Below, one piece after another: positions 23,180 through 33,669 of a stretch of 64,000 bases of DNA. Below the pieces are notes generated by a model. The model saw nothing but the letters and a program-made list of their open reading frames with translations. It did no database searches and was not told where the DNA came from. Origin of the DNA: Leptodontidium sp. MPI-SDFR-AT-0119 (taxonomy: Eukaryota; Ascomycota; Leotiomycetes; Helotiales; Leptodontidiaceae). The stretch is taken from assembly GCA_020726505.1 (NCBI GenBank), contig JAHLEZ010000032.1, forward strand, positions 1-64,000. Reading direction: 5' to 3'. A program made the position numbers and the translations under genes. How positions within the stretch are numbered: position 1 is the stretch's first letter; the number at the start of each line of letters is the position of its first letter.

Positions 23180-24079
23180 CCCCTTGCGGAGTTGATCATA
23201 TGGAATATTATGATTTCCGGCATTTAAGAGCGTATGCCATATTGGCTCTTTGATAAAATAGAGTAAAGTTGGGCTCCAGAAGGGACGTCCTTGAGAAACT
23301 AGGGTGGTCATTTTCGGTGACCAGTCTAGGTCATCGTCTACCATCAGGAAATAGATGGTAAGTTAGCTTGCGCTGGCGGCTCTTGGCTCGTTCGTTGGGG
23401 AGCTCTATACGAAATAGACACGTGTCAACTGTCCCTCCGTGGTGAGCACTGAGCCGATCTATTTTAGAGCATTTAGGGAACCTCCTCGCGAAACACCTCT
23501 GCCAGATTCGGGCTCAAACATTGTCCCACGATTGCACAAGGACTTCGCTTCTGGAAGGAGTGAACTCAACCAACGCTGTATTGCCGTAAATATGGTTTGT
23601 TGCACAACCATTGAATTGAAGATAGGATAGTAATTAGACCTAAGCCTAATTCTGCGGCGTCATGTGCCAAAGTGGCCCCTTTGAAGTGCCACTGGACAAT
23701 CCCTTACCCGGCTTGTTTCTGCCCTCCAGTTTACTTCTTGCCCAAATAAGCATCTGTAGGCGGGGTGGGCTAGGGTGCATTCTCTTGGCAAAGCGGAATT
23801 CTGCGCAGGAGCCACAAACGGGCACAGTACTGAACGGGCATTACGCCACAATAGCCGCTGGCAGGAATAGGCGCCTGCAGGTGGGCGCTGAGCGGGCGGG
23901 GGGATATCAGTGGCGCTCTCTAGTCGAGCGGAAAAGTCATCTTGGTGTATTGCTCCACTTTAGCAGGCCATTCTAAAAACTCAAAATTCTACCTCTAGTT
24001 GGCCGCTTTATTTCTGCTTATTTTGTCATATGCTACATTAATGGCCATTTTACAGGGTCTCAGGGATCCCCGCCGAAAA
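23180..24079. other. Region without a supported gene
   Basis: Base composition is normal, with little RIP. Opposite-strand open frames at 23660-23976 overlap and match no known family. The block 23690-23930 is GC-rich with CAGGCGGG-like words, possibly a relic, but nothing can be named. Confidence 0.3.
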
Positions 24080-24650
24080 TCACAATTCCAACACAAGCCA
24101 CTCTTTCCTCTGTTTACGAATCTTCCTCCTGAACATCACCCCATCATATGGCGGCTTAGTTGCTCCTGCGCGTTTGCCCAGGCTAATTCTATTCGAACAA
24201 AAGGCGGTTTACTTTCTTCACATGCCTTCCTCTCGAACTTCGCTTCATCATATGGCGATTTACTCTCTCCCCCTGTACCGTGGAGATCCTTACGTCCGAG
24301 GCAGTCTCCCCCCTCTACTTTGGATCATTCCTACAGCCTGAGAGGGTGCGATTCAATTTCGATCTCGATGTCCTTTATTTAGACATCAGTCAGGAGGAGG
24401 ATGGCCTGTATCGGCTCTTCGGAATTTTGAAGGAATTTTGAAGGAGATGATGGTGGTTCGAGGCTTCACGACTGATACGTCAAATGATAAAGTGCAGATG
24501 GCATTTTATGCTGAGTGCAGGCTAGGACAGGATGAAGCGGGTTGGCCTGTCAGCATAGAGGAGCTTCCTGATGTCCAGAAGAAATATGCGGGGTGGTTAC
24601 TGTCGCAGACTGTGGAGATATCTGCCGTCTATGGATGGCGGGCGAACTGA
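24080..24650 (+). pseudogene. 2EXR-domain protein, frameshifted
   Basis: The beginning reads PLFPLFTNLPPE..IIWR, the start motif of the fungal 2EXR domain (F-box-like, function poorly known). After at least one frame change it continues (from about 24298) as PLYFGSFLQPERVRFNFDLDVLYLD and GLYRLFGILK. It then shifts again and ends as ECRLGQDEAGWPVSIEELPD, KYAGWLLSQTVE and a stop at 24648. The second shift is caused by an 11-bp direct duplication, 24421-24431 repeated at 24432-24442; without one copy the frame is continuous. The gene is therefore dead by small indels rather than by RIP. Confidence 0.6.
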
Positions 24651-24924
24651 GGCTCCTCTCTATGTACATGTCTTGACTCAATATTAGCTGATCTCCTCTT
24701 TTCCTGCAAACGGCAGTTAGTTAGCCGTTTTACCTTATTTATGCCTTTGAAATTGTGATGCATGCAGCCAGCGGAGAGCTGGAACCAATTGCACTGGCCT
24801 CAAAAGGTCACAGGACAAGAGCGATGCATTTCCTTGGATGTGAGGGTGAAAGGATAGAAGTTTAGATAAATAACTGGCTCGCATCTATTCACATCTGCCT
24901 TGAGCTCAATCCACTCGCATTATC

Positions 24925-25480
24925 TCAAGTATCCTCCGACATTCCATCCAATATTGTACTCAACTCTTGAGTAGTTCTTAGCACGACATCTTTTATTGAA
25001 GCCACAGGCACCGTGTTGGACGGAAGCAAGCCTGCACACTGGCCAACATTAACCAGAGCTTCGGTGAGTTCTGGGTGATGGGACTGAATCTGATATGCTA
25101 TACTCTTGACTGTCGAGTCGGTAATGGAATTATTCTGCCTTTTGAGGCCATCAGTCTCAACGAAGAAAAGAGAAGGGTTGTACGTACACGATGGTCTCCG
25201 CCATTTGAGGAAAGATGAAAACCAACAGAGGAGACGAGCCAGCGAGATCAGCCCACCGCCTGCCAGCACGATAGTATCCTAACAGCGTGCTTCTCTTCAG
25301 GGGTTCTCCAGAGACATCTTGCTTCGCTTTAAGGTACATGTCAATAGCAACGGTGGCATCGCGTATACCTACACTTCGATGAGTATTGCCTTGGATTCGA
25401 TCTGTGGCCGCCACAGTCTTGCAATCAAGAATACGCTCCGGCAATATTGCTCCTAATTACTCCCGTCTCCTATTTGCCAT
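24925..25480 (-). pseudogene. Conserved-looking fungal hypothetical with one premature stop
   Basis: Start at ATG 25480-25478 (MANRRRE), then an in-frame TAA at 25459-25457, then an open frame reading LPERILDCKTVAATDR, TLLGYYRAGRRWADLAGSSP and PQMAETIV. A 49-nt intron (25187-25139, GTACGT donor, CTGAT branch, AG acceptor) joins in frame to SITDSTVKSIAYQIQSHHPE and LSTILDGMSEDT, with the stop at 24927-24925. The TAA is a CAA to TAA change, the RIP signature. I do not recognise a named domain; the YYRAGRRW..GSSPLL pattern resembles unnamed ascomycete proteins. No signal peptide or membrane span. Confidence 0.55.
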
Positions 25481-25685
25481 GTTCTCCGTCTAGAGGTCTC
25501 CCAGCTGACACATGCACCTAGGCTTAACGGCGTGCACCTGATTAACCTTGGAGGGGAAGAGGAGCGGAGGAGTGGCATCCCATTCGGTTCTTTGGGGCGA
25601 CGACTCTGAGTGGTATAAAGGAACGACACGCAGCAGCCTCGACGTGCTCCAGTTTGGGCGGAACCAGCCACGAGAACTCGAATGT

Positions 25686-25730
<45 letters not shown>
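25686..25730. repeat. TGA trinucleotide array (LINE C tail)
   Basis: About 15 perfect TGA units on the plus strand (TCA on the element strand). This corresponds to the shorter, interrupted ATT/ATC tail of LINE B at 18321-18345. Confidence 0.95.
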
Positions 25731-25731
<1 letters not shown>

Positions 25732-27258
25732 TTCCAGTTGGCTGTTCAGGGCCGGTGGCCCTATATAGCCCTACTTCTAGCTAAACTAAACTAATTATAT
25801 AATCTTCTATCACGGATTTAAGATTCATTTAATAGCCCTTAAGTCGTTGTCGGACTCCTCTACTCTATTCGACCCTTATGCCCCAAACCGCTAAGAGTTT
25901 TATGTAAGTGATACTAGCTAAGAATGCGGGCTTAGCCTCTTTGTCTTTAGCGCAAATTTAATCACGGTTCTAACTACTATTAAGTTTAGTTTCCACTTGT
26001 CTATTAGTTCATTAAGGCTCGACTCATTAGGATTTAAGCGAGAAGACTTCCCTCTTAATATATATAATAAATTACTATAGTATCCCTTCCCTTCCGTGAT
26101 TATGTCTCCTCATAAGTGTTAATATTATTAATAGTAAAAGAGGAAATGCCGCGTGTCTTCCCTCCCTTAACTATACTTATATTAATTAGTCTCCGTTACA
26201 CTAATTTTCGCTAAGAAGCCGCGAAGCTTAAAGTGTCTAGTACACAATTATAATAGTACTTGAGATTCCGCTCTTAAGAGTGTGTCGTAAAGGAGCCTAA
26301 TATACTTTCCCGGTAATATTACGTCGACTATTTTAAAGTGTTTACTTATAGTCTATTTATTAATTAGTCTCGCAATCTATTAAGCCTAGTTAACCCTCCC
26401 TATTATAACCGACTTAAACTTGCCTTAGAACTATAATAAAGTCGTAACCCGGCTCTCGGGACTTATAGTTATAGCCGCCAGCTTATTAGCCGCCTCGTTA
26501 CTTAGAACCCCCGCGTGGCTTGGGATCCACGCTAGCCGGATGTACTTCCCACTTCTTTCCCGATTCTATACGGTTCTAGTAATGTGTCGAATAAATGCCT
26601 GGCCGCTCTAGTGTCTTAGCTTAACGATGGCTTAAAAAGCTAATATATTATCTAAGTAAATAGTAACCCTTCGCGACTTTGCGATATTATTAAGTATTAC
26701 ATTCGCCTAGTCTATTGCCTTTATAATAGCCCCTAGCTTTATTATATACACATTTACTTTATTATCTATATTAATTATACGTTATACGTGAGTTCTTATA
26801 GTATTATTTACTTATACTACTATATTATAACTGACCTTACCTTTTTTTATTAATTCGTTAGTGAATATTTATACTTTTATTTCTTATAGATTAAGGTATT
26901 TTTTTATAGTTTCTTCTTTATCTTATGTGATGTCGATTATCCGTTTTAGTAATAGTTCTTATAAGGGAATCGTAAAGGCGTTAATTGTTTCTATGTCTCT
27001 TATAAGTATTAATATAGCTAAAGCTATATATATAGTTAGGGACTTATATAAATTACTAGGCTTAGCCCGTACGACTTTACGTAGAAACTCTTATATTAAG
27101 TTAACTCTCAGGAGTATATGCGCCTTTATCTAGAATCAAGTAACTTTTCCTCTTAGTTAAAGCGCCGTTAAAGGGACGTACGCCTTTAAGCTTGCCACCT
27201 CTTCTAAAACCGTACAAAAGCAATTCGTGATCGCCCTAGTACCGAGCCGCTAGCAGGC
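25686..27258 (-). mobile_element. LINE C: 5'-truncated copy of LINE B, inverted
   Basis: Reading on the minus strand, it matches the RT-to-RNase H part and 3' end of LINE B, including GAATTCCAGTTG next to the tail, the CCACGCGGGGGTT RNase H block, and the unoccupied GTAC site of the MITE (near 26532). Homology stops at about 27258, so it is 5' truncated. The tail is a TGA/TCA trinucleotide array, 25686-25730 (about 15 units). It carries RIP stops. Together with LINE B it brackets the 18.35-25.68 kb island with tails facing inward. Confidence 0.82.
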
Positions 27259-28387
27259 ACAGAATTGCATTGTAAATCTACGAATAAACTACAATACAAG
27301 TAGGGCCAGCAACCTCCCTACCACGCTTTCCCGCAGGCCTAGTAAGACTATTGCCCCGAAAGGCTCACTCCTGGCCGCCTGCTTCGAGAGGAAGGTCCAG
27401 GACTAAAACCTTCCTTTACGCCCTTTGCCCTGTTTGCTCCTTAAGCCTATATTAACACGTAGCCCACTGCCCCGTTCTGCCTATAGACTGATACGCGCAT
27501 CCGTCCTCTTAGGCTATATAAATAGTGTCTCTATTACTACTATTATATGCCACGCCTTACGGCTGTGAATTACTTCGCGTTACTTTACTAAGTCTCCCCT
27601 TATAGTAAGGCCGACCGTGTCTCGCAGAAGTTGCCTTATTATTCTTATACCCTTAGCTAGGCAGTATAATATAATGTTTCTCTTTTACTAACCAAAGTGT
27701 TACTTCCTCTTCCTCGCTTACTTTGCTAGTTCTCCCTTTTTCGCTAGCCTATACTCTTATATCTATAATCTAAACCGCCAGCGCTTGTTAGAGCTGTAAT
27801 TATAGAGCCGGGCCTGCCTTTACAGTAGAGTTCCTCTGTACAGTGCTATTAGGGACTTTGCTATTTGAGAGAGAGTATAGCAGTTATATATCGTCCCCCT
27901 AGAATCCCCCCTTATAGCTACGCCTTTGCCTCCCGCCGCTCAATATTTAGATTATAATACGTTCGTTTAATAAGAGCTTGTCAGATCGTTCGATTAACTA
28001 GAGCTTCGACGGGTCCTTTAGGTGACGTTCGACGCGCGCGCGCCGCTTATGCCCTCCAGTGAAAATTCTATAATACACCCTAGAGGTGTCCTGTCGTACG
28101 ACTAGGCATTAGTTCCACGTTGATATAATTAAGGGCTTATACCCTAAGTCAAGTAATCGTACGTCAGATAATTTTCATACCTATTTTAATAGTAGTCCTC
28201 TGTTTTAATGTGGCCACGTCGCCGTCGCCAATAGAGGGGAACGAGGCCTCCACCGACGACTACAACACCACAACAGCTCTATCTAATGCGCTTGTCTCCC
28301 GTTGGCTCTACGATAATATTACAATCATAGGTTCGTAGCCAGCACCACGGACAAGTGGGAGTTCGACTTTGCTGGCCTGGCTTGTTA
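27259..28387. other. RIP-mutated sequence of unknown origin
   Basis: Moderately AT-rich with GC-richer patches (27290-27420, 28010-28040). No frame gives a recognisable domain. It is probably a different repeat interrupted by LINE C and HET cassette 2. Confidence 0.35.
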
Positions 28388-28490
28388 CAGTCGAAGGCGA
28401 ATTGAGTGTCGCAGATGTTTTAGTTAAACTACTTTTAGCGGGGTCTATGTCCAGGCACTTGTGGCTGTACATCCCTTCCCGGCCAATTCT
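28388..28490 (+). repeat. Left terminal inverted repeat of HET cassette 2
   Basis: Begins CAGTCGAAGGCGAATTGAG and contains TTTTAGCGGGGTCTATG. It pairs with 31392-31492 on the opposite strand and with both ends of cassette 1. Confidence 0.75.
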
Positions 28491-28869
28491 TGCCTACACT
28501 ACGTCTTACACTCCAGAAAATACGCCCTTATATAAGTTATACAGCGATTACAAAATCGGTTTCGCTTTCGAGCGCGGTCTTTTTACTTTGGCCCTACTTA
28601 AGGACCTAGCCCCTTAGCACAAATAAATAACTCGCACGATTTTTAGGTACTAGATACGATTAAGTAAGTATTAGCAGTAGTATATAATATAATCTTACGT
28701 TATTTATAATGTAAAAATATCCTTATATTGTAATAATAAAGATAAGTAAGATATTATATTAAACTAAGGGAAGAAACCGTTATAATAAATTAGTCCTAGG
28801 GCGGTGGTTCTAAGATATAGGGGCTATTACATAGGACTCTTAATTAAATATATAAGTGATAAACAAAGT

Positions 28870-31000
28870 ATACTATAGAAGTTATACGATTTGCCTTTTC
28901 TTAGGCCATTTCTTGGGAATCTTACTATTTATAACCCCTTATAAATAACAGTCACTGATCATAGTAAAGTAAGGCGCTTCTACTTCATCTAGATTAATAT
29001 CGCTAATTTCTAAGCCCCTTAAACGTTAAAGTATAAAAGGAATAAAGTTACCTTATAAAATAAAGATCTCGTTCGCTATACTAATCCTAGTTAGCCTGAT
29101 CCTTATATACCTACTCTTAGTTATAAAAAATCTGCCCTACGCGCATAAATTACGAATAATAAGGGTGTACTTAAATGACGCGTTTAACCTGGGATTAGCT
29201 CTATCGTAATAGTTAGGCTTAATAACTTTCATATAAGTAAGCTATTCTAGGAACAACTACCAGTTTTTTAGAATTGACCTTTAATACGCGGGAATAAGTA
29301 GATTATTGTCTTAGTTACGCTAGAAGACTTTTTAGATATATCTCTTCGTGAGTTCTAAAACCCCTCTCCAAAAGACCCTCGACCGCTAACTTGAAGCAAG
29401 CTTCTTCTGTAGGTCGACTTTTACACTAGTAGCGAATAAGTCACTAGTTATATAGCGGATAAAAGCTTCTTTTTGCGTTCCGCCGCTTATATAAAGCTCT
29501 TTTAGCTTGCCCTTAATTTTTGTTATATTTCGCCAGGACTGTAGTATAGCGGCAGCCCAATGCCAGCGTATATCCGCACAAATATCCCCTATAATTATAA
29601 TCTTATCGACTTTAATCCCGTTAACCGAGAGAATTTTATTTTTATAAACTTAAGCGTTCGTGTACTAATTCTAGGCTATATAATTTTCATAAAGAATCCC
29701 GTGTAAGTTTTTATTAGTAACGCTCTCGAAGGCTGTAAGATCCGGCACTTATAAAGGGAAGTAAGGTTGGCTAATACGTATGCCCACTAAGACATGTAGA
29801 CGGTATGTAGTCTCTATGCAGGTAGCGATTAGCTTAACATACACATCAATAGTCTCTTCTAAATAATCAAGTTTCATAAGTACTAAACCGTAATCTAGCT
29901 TTATTAATATACTATTCTCCTAAGTAACAAGTCCAAGGAGACCGAAGATCTTGTCTTAGTCATTTGTAGCCGCTTTAGTCTTAAACATCTTAACAGCCGT
30001 AAGTAGTCCTAGGGTTTTGTTCACTCTTAAGTCCCGAGTATTCTAGATAGACTAAGTTGTTCTCACGAATTACATCATTGTTTTCTATTAACTTTCTAGA
30101 ATAAAGCCGAATGATATGCGGCAATAAGATGTATTATAGAAACGCCAGCCGGACGATGCCCTATAGATAATACCCTATAAAATAATCCGAGATCCGATGA
30201 CCGCCACTAGGTTTTGCGCTAAGACGGTTTCTTGCACGACCTAGATTTTATTTCATCACGGCCGATTCATGAGGAATGTTATTTTATCAGATACGACTTC
30301 GGCTAACCCCTAATCTCTAGAGTCCTCGCGTTTATAAAAGTAAGGAATCTTTGGAGTATACTTACTATTAACAATATCGTGAATTAAGTTAAGAGTAGCG
30401 TAAAGCTTTTCTTAGTCCGAAAGTGGGGTACTAATAATAACTTTAATCGCAATGGGATTATTTACCCGACGTTTAAATAGATTTATTTAGCAACCGCTAA
30501 CTATAGCCTCAGCCTCTTTAATAGTTATTAGCGTGGCAACGAACCTTCGCTTAAGGTTTTCTTCTTCGTTTCTAAGCTAGATTATTACACGCTTAGTTAA
30601 GTAGAAAATCTTTAATATTAAGTTCACCTAATATGACTTCTTTTCGTTGTTTGTTTAGTTAATATATAATTAATTTATCTAAACGAGATGCTTTAAGCGG
30701 GTTATTCGCAAGCGTTATAGTACTAAATAAAAACTAGCTGTGACATGAAATTTCTTGCCGTTAAAGAGAATTAGCTATGTCCTAACGAAAGACTCTTATA
30801 TATAACTTAGTGCCTCGAAGGGAAGAATAGTATCGAGTAGTTCGACTCGGGTCTCGTATGATAATTCATTATAGAAATTACTAAGTGTAATAAAAGCCAG
30901 CCGTATAAACTTTCTTAATAAGTTGAGGTTCTTATATTAATAAAGTCTAATGTTAAGCGTGAGATGATACTTAAGTTGATTTATCGATGTACTTAATACT
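28870..31000 (-). pseudogene. HET-domain gene destroyed by RIP (inside cassette 2)
   Basis: Domain blocks can be followed in order on the minus strand through many stops: ALSY near 30810, LFNGKKFHV, INQLYIN, KRVIIQL, VVQETVLAQNLVAVIGSR, DKIFGLLGLV near 29950, and VPDLTAFE near 29725. A complete C-terminal module follows: FFITKSRYI, NEIFIL, NFIPFIL, and DEVEAPYFTMISDCYL near 28960. Sequence and block spacing differ clearly from the HET gene of cassette 1, so these are different HET genes within the same kind of terminus. Start and stop cannot be fixed. Stops fall where Trp or Gln is expected, as at the CINQ block. Confidence 0.78.
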
Positions 31001-31391
31001 TGCTTAGTTGAGTATTAGGCTATTATTAACCTTTAGTTTACGTTGGGATCGAGTTAGTTAATAAGGAGAATAAGAGACTGAACTTGACCTAGCTAATTAA
31101 GAATTAAAGAGCGAGAATAAGAATAAATATAATTAGAACCTAAGTTAAAGGCATAATAACGAAGGCAGGTACTAATAGCGAATCATACCCTTCCACGACG
31201 CGCGAGAGCTGAGCTAGAACTATAGCAAACTTTTGGAGCTAAACGAATGGGAAAATATAGAGCTTATTAGTAGAAAGTAGTTATATAGCTTAGTAGTTAT
31301 ATAACTCCGTGGCTTATTAATAACCTATTAGATTAACGAAGGTAATCCTAATCAAATTTGAGCCGTTGGTTGATAGTATAGTAGGATTACG

Positions 31392-31492
31392 GAATACAAC
31401 CAAGCAGGGGTGCATAGCCATAGGTGTCTGGAAATAGACCCGGCTAAAATAATTAACTAAAAAACCTGTGACACTTAATTCGCCTTCTACTG
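31392..31492 (-). repeat. Right terminal inverted repeat of HET cassette 2
   Basis: Reads inward CAGTAGAAGGCGAATTAAG and continues through TTAGTTAATTATTTTAGCC and GGCTATGCACCCC. It is the closest relative of the left terminus of cassette 1. Confidence 0.78.
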
Positions 31493-31494
31493 TA

Positions 31495-32659
31495 AAGTGG
31501 AGTAATACACCTTAGTTACGTGACTTGTAAAAACTAGCCTCGTTCTCTTTGTTTAGGGTCTCACGTATCCCCTCGACTTAGAAGGCGCATAAATTTGGCC
31601 ACTTGTATTATATGAAGTCCCTTTAACTCCGCTTTCTACTTTACTTTGTCGAAAACAAAGGCACTTTACTTGTCGAGATATTTAAGAAAACAGGATTTAA
31701 TGTTAATTATTAAGTCATAATTATTATTTAGGTTTACTAATTAATAACACGTGACTCGCCTAATTAGTAGTGGCAAATATTAACTTTAACGAGTTTAATA
31801 ATTAAAAGTATTGTCAATCAAATTTTATAATTTCTTAAGCCCCCAAGCCTTTACTAGAGGCTATATTATTAGCGCTAAAACTGGACGACAATAGCTTACT
31901 AAATCTAGGAAGCCTTTTGTCAAAAGTTTACTAATTTCGTGCTTGAAATAGTAAGGGGTAAATGCTAGGATTGTCCCACGGCTCGGGAGAGCCGCCCGCT
32001 AAAGGAACGGAAGGGGAAAGAGTGCGAATCGATTCAGCTATTCGCACTTTGTCACACCTCCCAGTCTGCATATACATGGCATTGACTACCCATCATCTGC
32101 CAAACCGATCTTATGTAGACGACGACGTTGTCAGACTCGAGGATCTCAATAACGCGGGTGAGAAGTTAAGCCGCCATATGATAAGGTGAAGTTAAAAGAA
32201 AGATTCTGTAACGTTCCTCGTTCTAACTAGTACGCGGCGTATAAGCTCGTCAGTTAGTATTATTAATAAAGTAAAATCATAAGACGTTCGGTTCTCAACT
32301 AGAATTGAGACGTTACAAGCAATAGTTAAATTATTATATGAATTTAAGCACGAAGCTTTATTACCTAAGAAACTACTCTATTTATATAGAACTTCGATTT
32401 CGGGTACAAGCCCTGCTAGATAGTCTCGCGGAGTGCCCAAGCTCCCGCGACCCGTCTAGCGGGCTTGTACGTCACGTGACCCCCGATCCCCGTGACCTTG
32501 ACCCTTCCCTTGATGCTAATAATGCAGTGTAAGTGAACAAGTGTCTTCGCACGTTCCTTGCACCCGCATAAATCCTAGTTTTGGCTTCTCTGTGCAAGCG
32601 AAGTTGCCGAGCCTTAGGGCTAAAACACACGTGATTACTCAGATCGTGACAGATTCGTA
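31495..32659. other. RIP-mutated sequence with GC-richer patches
   Basis: It starts with AAGTGGAGTAATACACC, a motif that recurs in the 170-bp repeats to the right. A 75-codon frame at 31962-32189 lies in a less mutated patch but has no recognised family. A hairpin is listed separately at 32404-32470. Nothing else can be named. Confidence 0.35.
32404..32470. repeat. 67-bp GC-rich hairpin
   Basis: The outer arms GTACAAGCCCTGCTAGA and TCTAGCGGGCTTGTAC pair with one bulge, and inner arms TCGCGGAG/CTCCCGCGA extend the stem. It stands out as GC-rich in AT-rich surroundings. It could be a tiny MITE or a structured site. No target duplication is evident. Confidence 0.6.
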
Positions 32660-32996
32660 TAAAAAGAGGGTTATATTAGAATTGTGACTTCCGGCGGGGA
32701 TGGCTAAGACCTTGTAAAACGGCTATTAATATAGTATATAACAAAATAAGTATAAAAAAAGCGACAAACTAGGGGTAGATTTGAGTTTTTCGAATGGCTT
32801 ACTAAAGTGGAGTAATACACCGTGAACAAAGTAAAGAGAGAGTTATATTGGAAATTGTGATTTTCGGCGGGGATGCCCGAGACCCTGTAAATTAGTTATT
32901 AATATAATATATGTTTAAATAAGTATAAAAAAAGCGACAAACTAAGGGCAGAATTTTGAGTTTTTCGAATACCTACTAAAGTGAAGTAATATACTA
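32660..32996 (+). repeat. Two tandem copies of a ~170-bp repeat
   Basis: Copy 1 (about 32660-32821) and copy 2 (about 32831-32996) share GGCGGGGATG, the block AAGTATAAAAAAAGCGACAAACTA, TTTGAGTTTTTCGAAT and the end word TAAAGTGGAGTAATACACC. A third end word occurs at 31493-31512, directly right of HET cassette 2. No coding capacity is seen. Confidence 0.8.
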
Positions 32997-33002
32997 AGAT
33001 GA

Positions 33003-33349
33003 CTTGTCCGCTTAACTAGGGGGCGCACTAATTGTTACTAATACCCCTCCGCTCGCTTAGTCGCTTACTTGTGTGTTTTATACTTAGCGTCGTTATAAGT
33101 ACTTCCTGTGCTTTAGCTTTAAGGTTAACGGTAATTTACTCGCTTAGCCGTTTATTTAAGGAGCGAAGCAAATATATAATGTGTTTAAGACTTAATTTGC
33201 GAAAATATATAATTATAATATTATTATCCTTTATTAATATCACGGCAATCGCTTAAGCTTATAAAAGTATATTAATAACTACACCGGGGCATATAAAAAG
33301 CTTAGTGATATAGTTATTTTGTGATAGTTAACTAATTATAATTGATACT
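33003..33349. other. RIP-mutated sequence, nothing recognised
   Basis: AT-rich. A 74-codon plus-strand frame (33032-33256) is open but has low-complexity composition and no known domain. Confidence 0.3.
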
Positions 33350-33669
33350 AAGAGAGGGATATAAGAGATTAAAGTATTGCTTGCTAAGTAAAAGCGAAGT
33401 AAAATAACTTAGTACCTTATAAAGTGAAAAGGATTTCCGCATGAGGGTAATACGTGGGAGAAGTAGAAGAACATAAGCCTAAAGCTCATTAAAGAGTTTA
33501 AGGCGACTTATTAAGGAAACTATTTAGGCGTGCGACTACTTAAGAAACAAGTACTACGCGGAAAGGTCAAGTACTTTGTTAAGTAAAAGGGTCGTCTAAA
33601 GAGCGAGAATTCTTGGGAGAAAGAAGTTATCGTAAGCCGTGAAAAACTTGTGGAATTCGAGAAAAGCTA
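33350..33669 (+). pseudogene. Tandem chromodomain-like relic, RIP-mutated
   Basis: A single frame gives two chromodomain-like blocks about 53 codons apart: YLIK-stop-KGFPHEGNTWEK (33420-33470) and VKYFVK-stop-KGRLKSENSWEK (33567-33624). Each stop (TGA, TAA) occupies the conserved Trp of the WKG core, as RIP would produce. The second block is preceded by VRLLKKQVLRGK. Chromodomains read methylated histone H3; in fungi they occur at the end of chromovirus integrases and in heterochromatin proteins. Two in a row are unusual for a chromovirus. No integrase could be read upstream, so the host gene or element is unknown. Confidence 0.6.

Larger units (their letters stand above)
28388..31492. mobile_element. 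HET cassette 2: TIR-bounded 3.1-kb element, RIP-decayed
   Basis: The left terminus starts CAGTCGAAGGCGAATTGAG (28388). The right terminus, reading inward on the minus strand from 31492, starts CAGTAGAAGGCGAATTAAG. Both match the cassette 1 ends, and similarity continues about 100 bp inward (GGGTCTAT..AGGCACTTGTGGCTGTAC on the left, GGGTCTATTTCCAGACACC on the right). TA lies at both borders (28386-28387, 31493-31494). Inside is one gene, a HET pseudogene in the same orientation as in cassette 1. No transposase is visible. Confidence 0.72.

Noticed and set aside
24925..25269. Reading the lower frame as an independent gene starting MLAGGGLISLARLL
   Set aside because: The part before 25138 is better explained as a 49-nt intron plus the other frame of the same gene.
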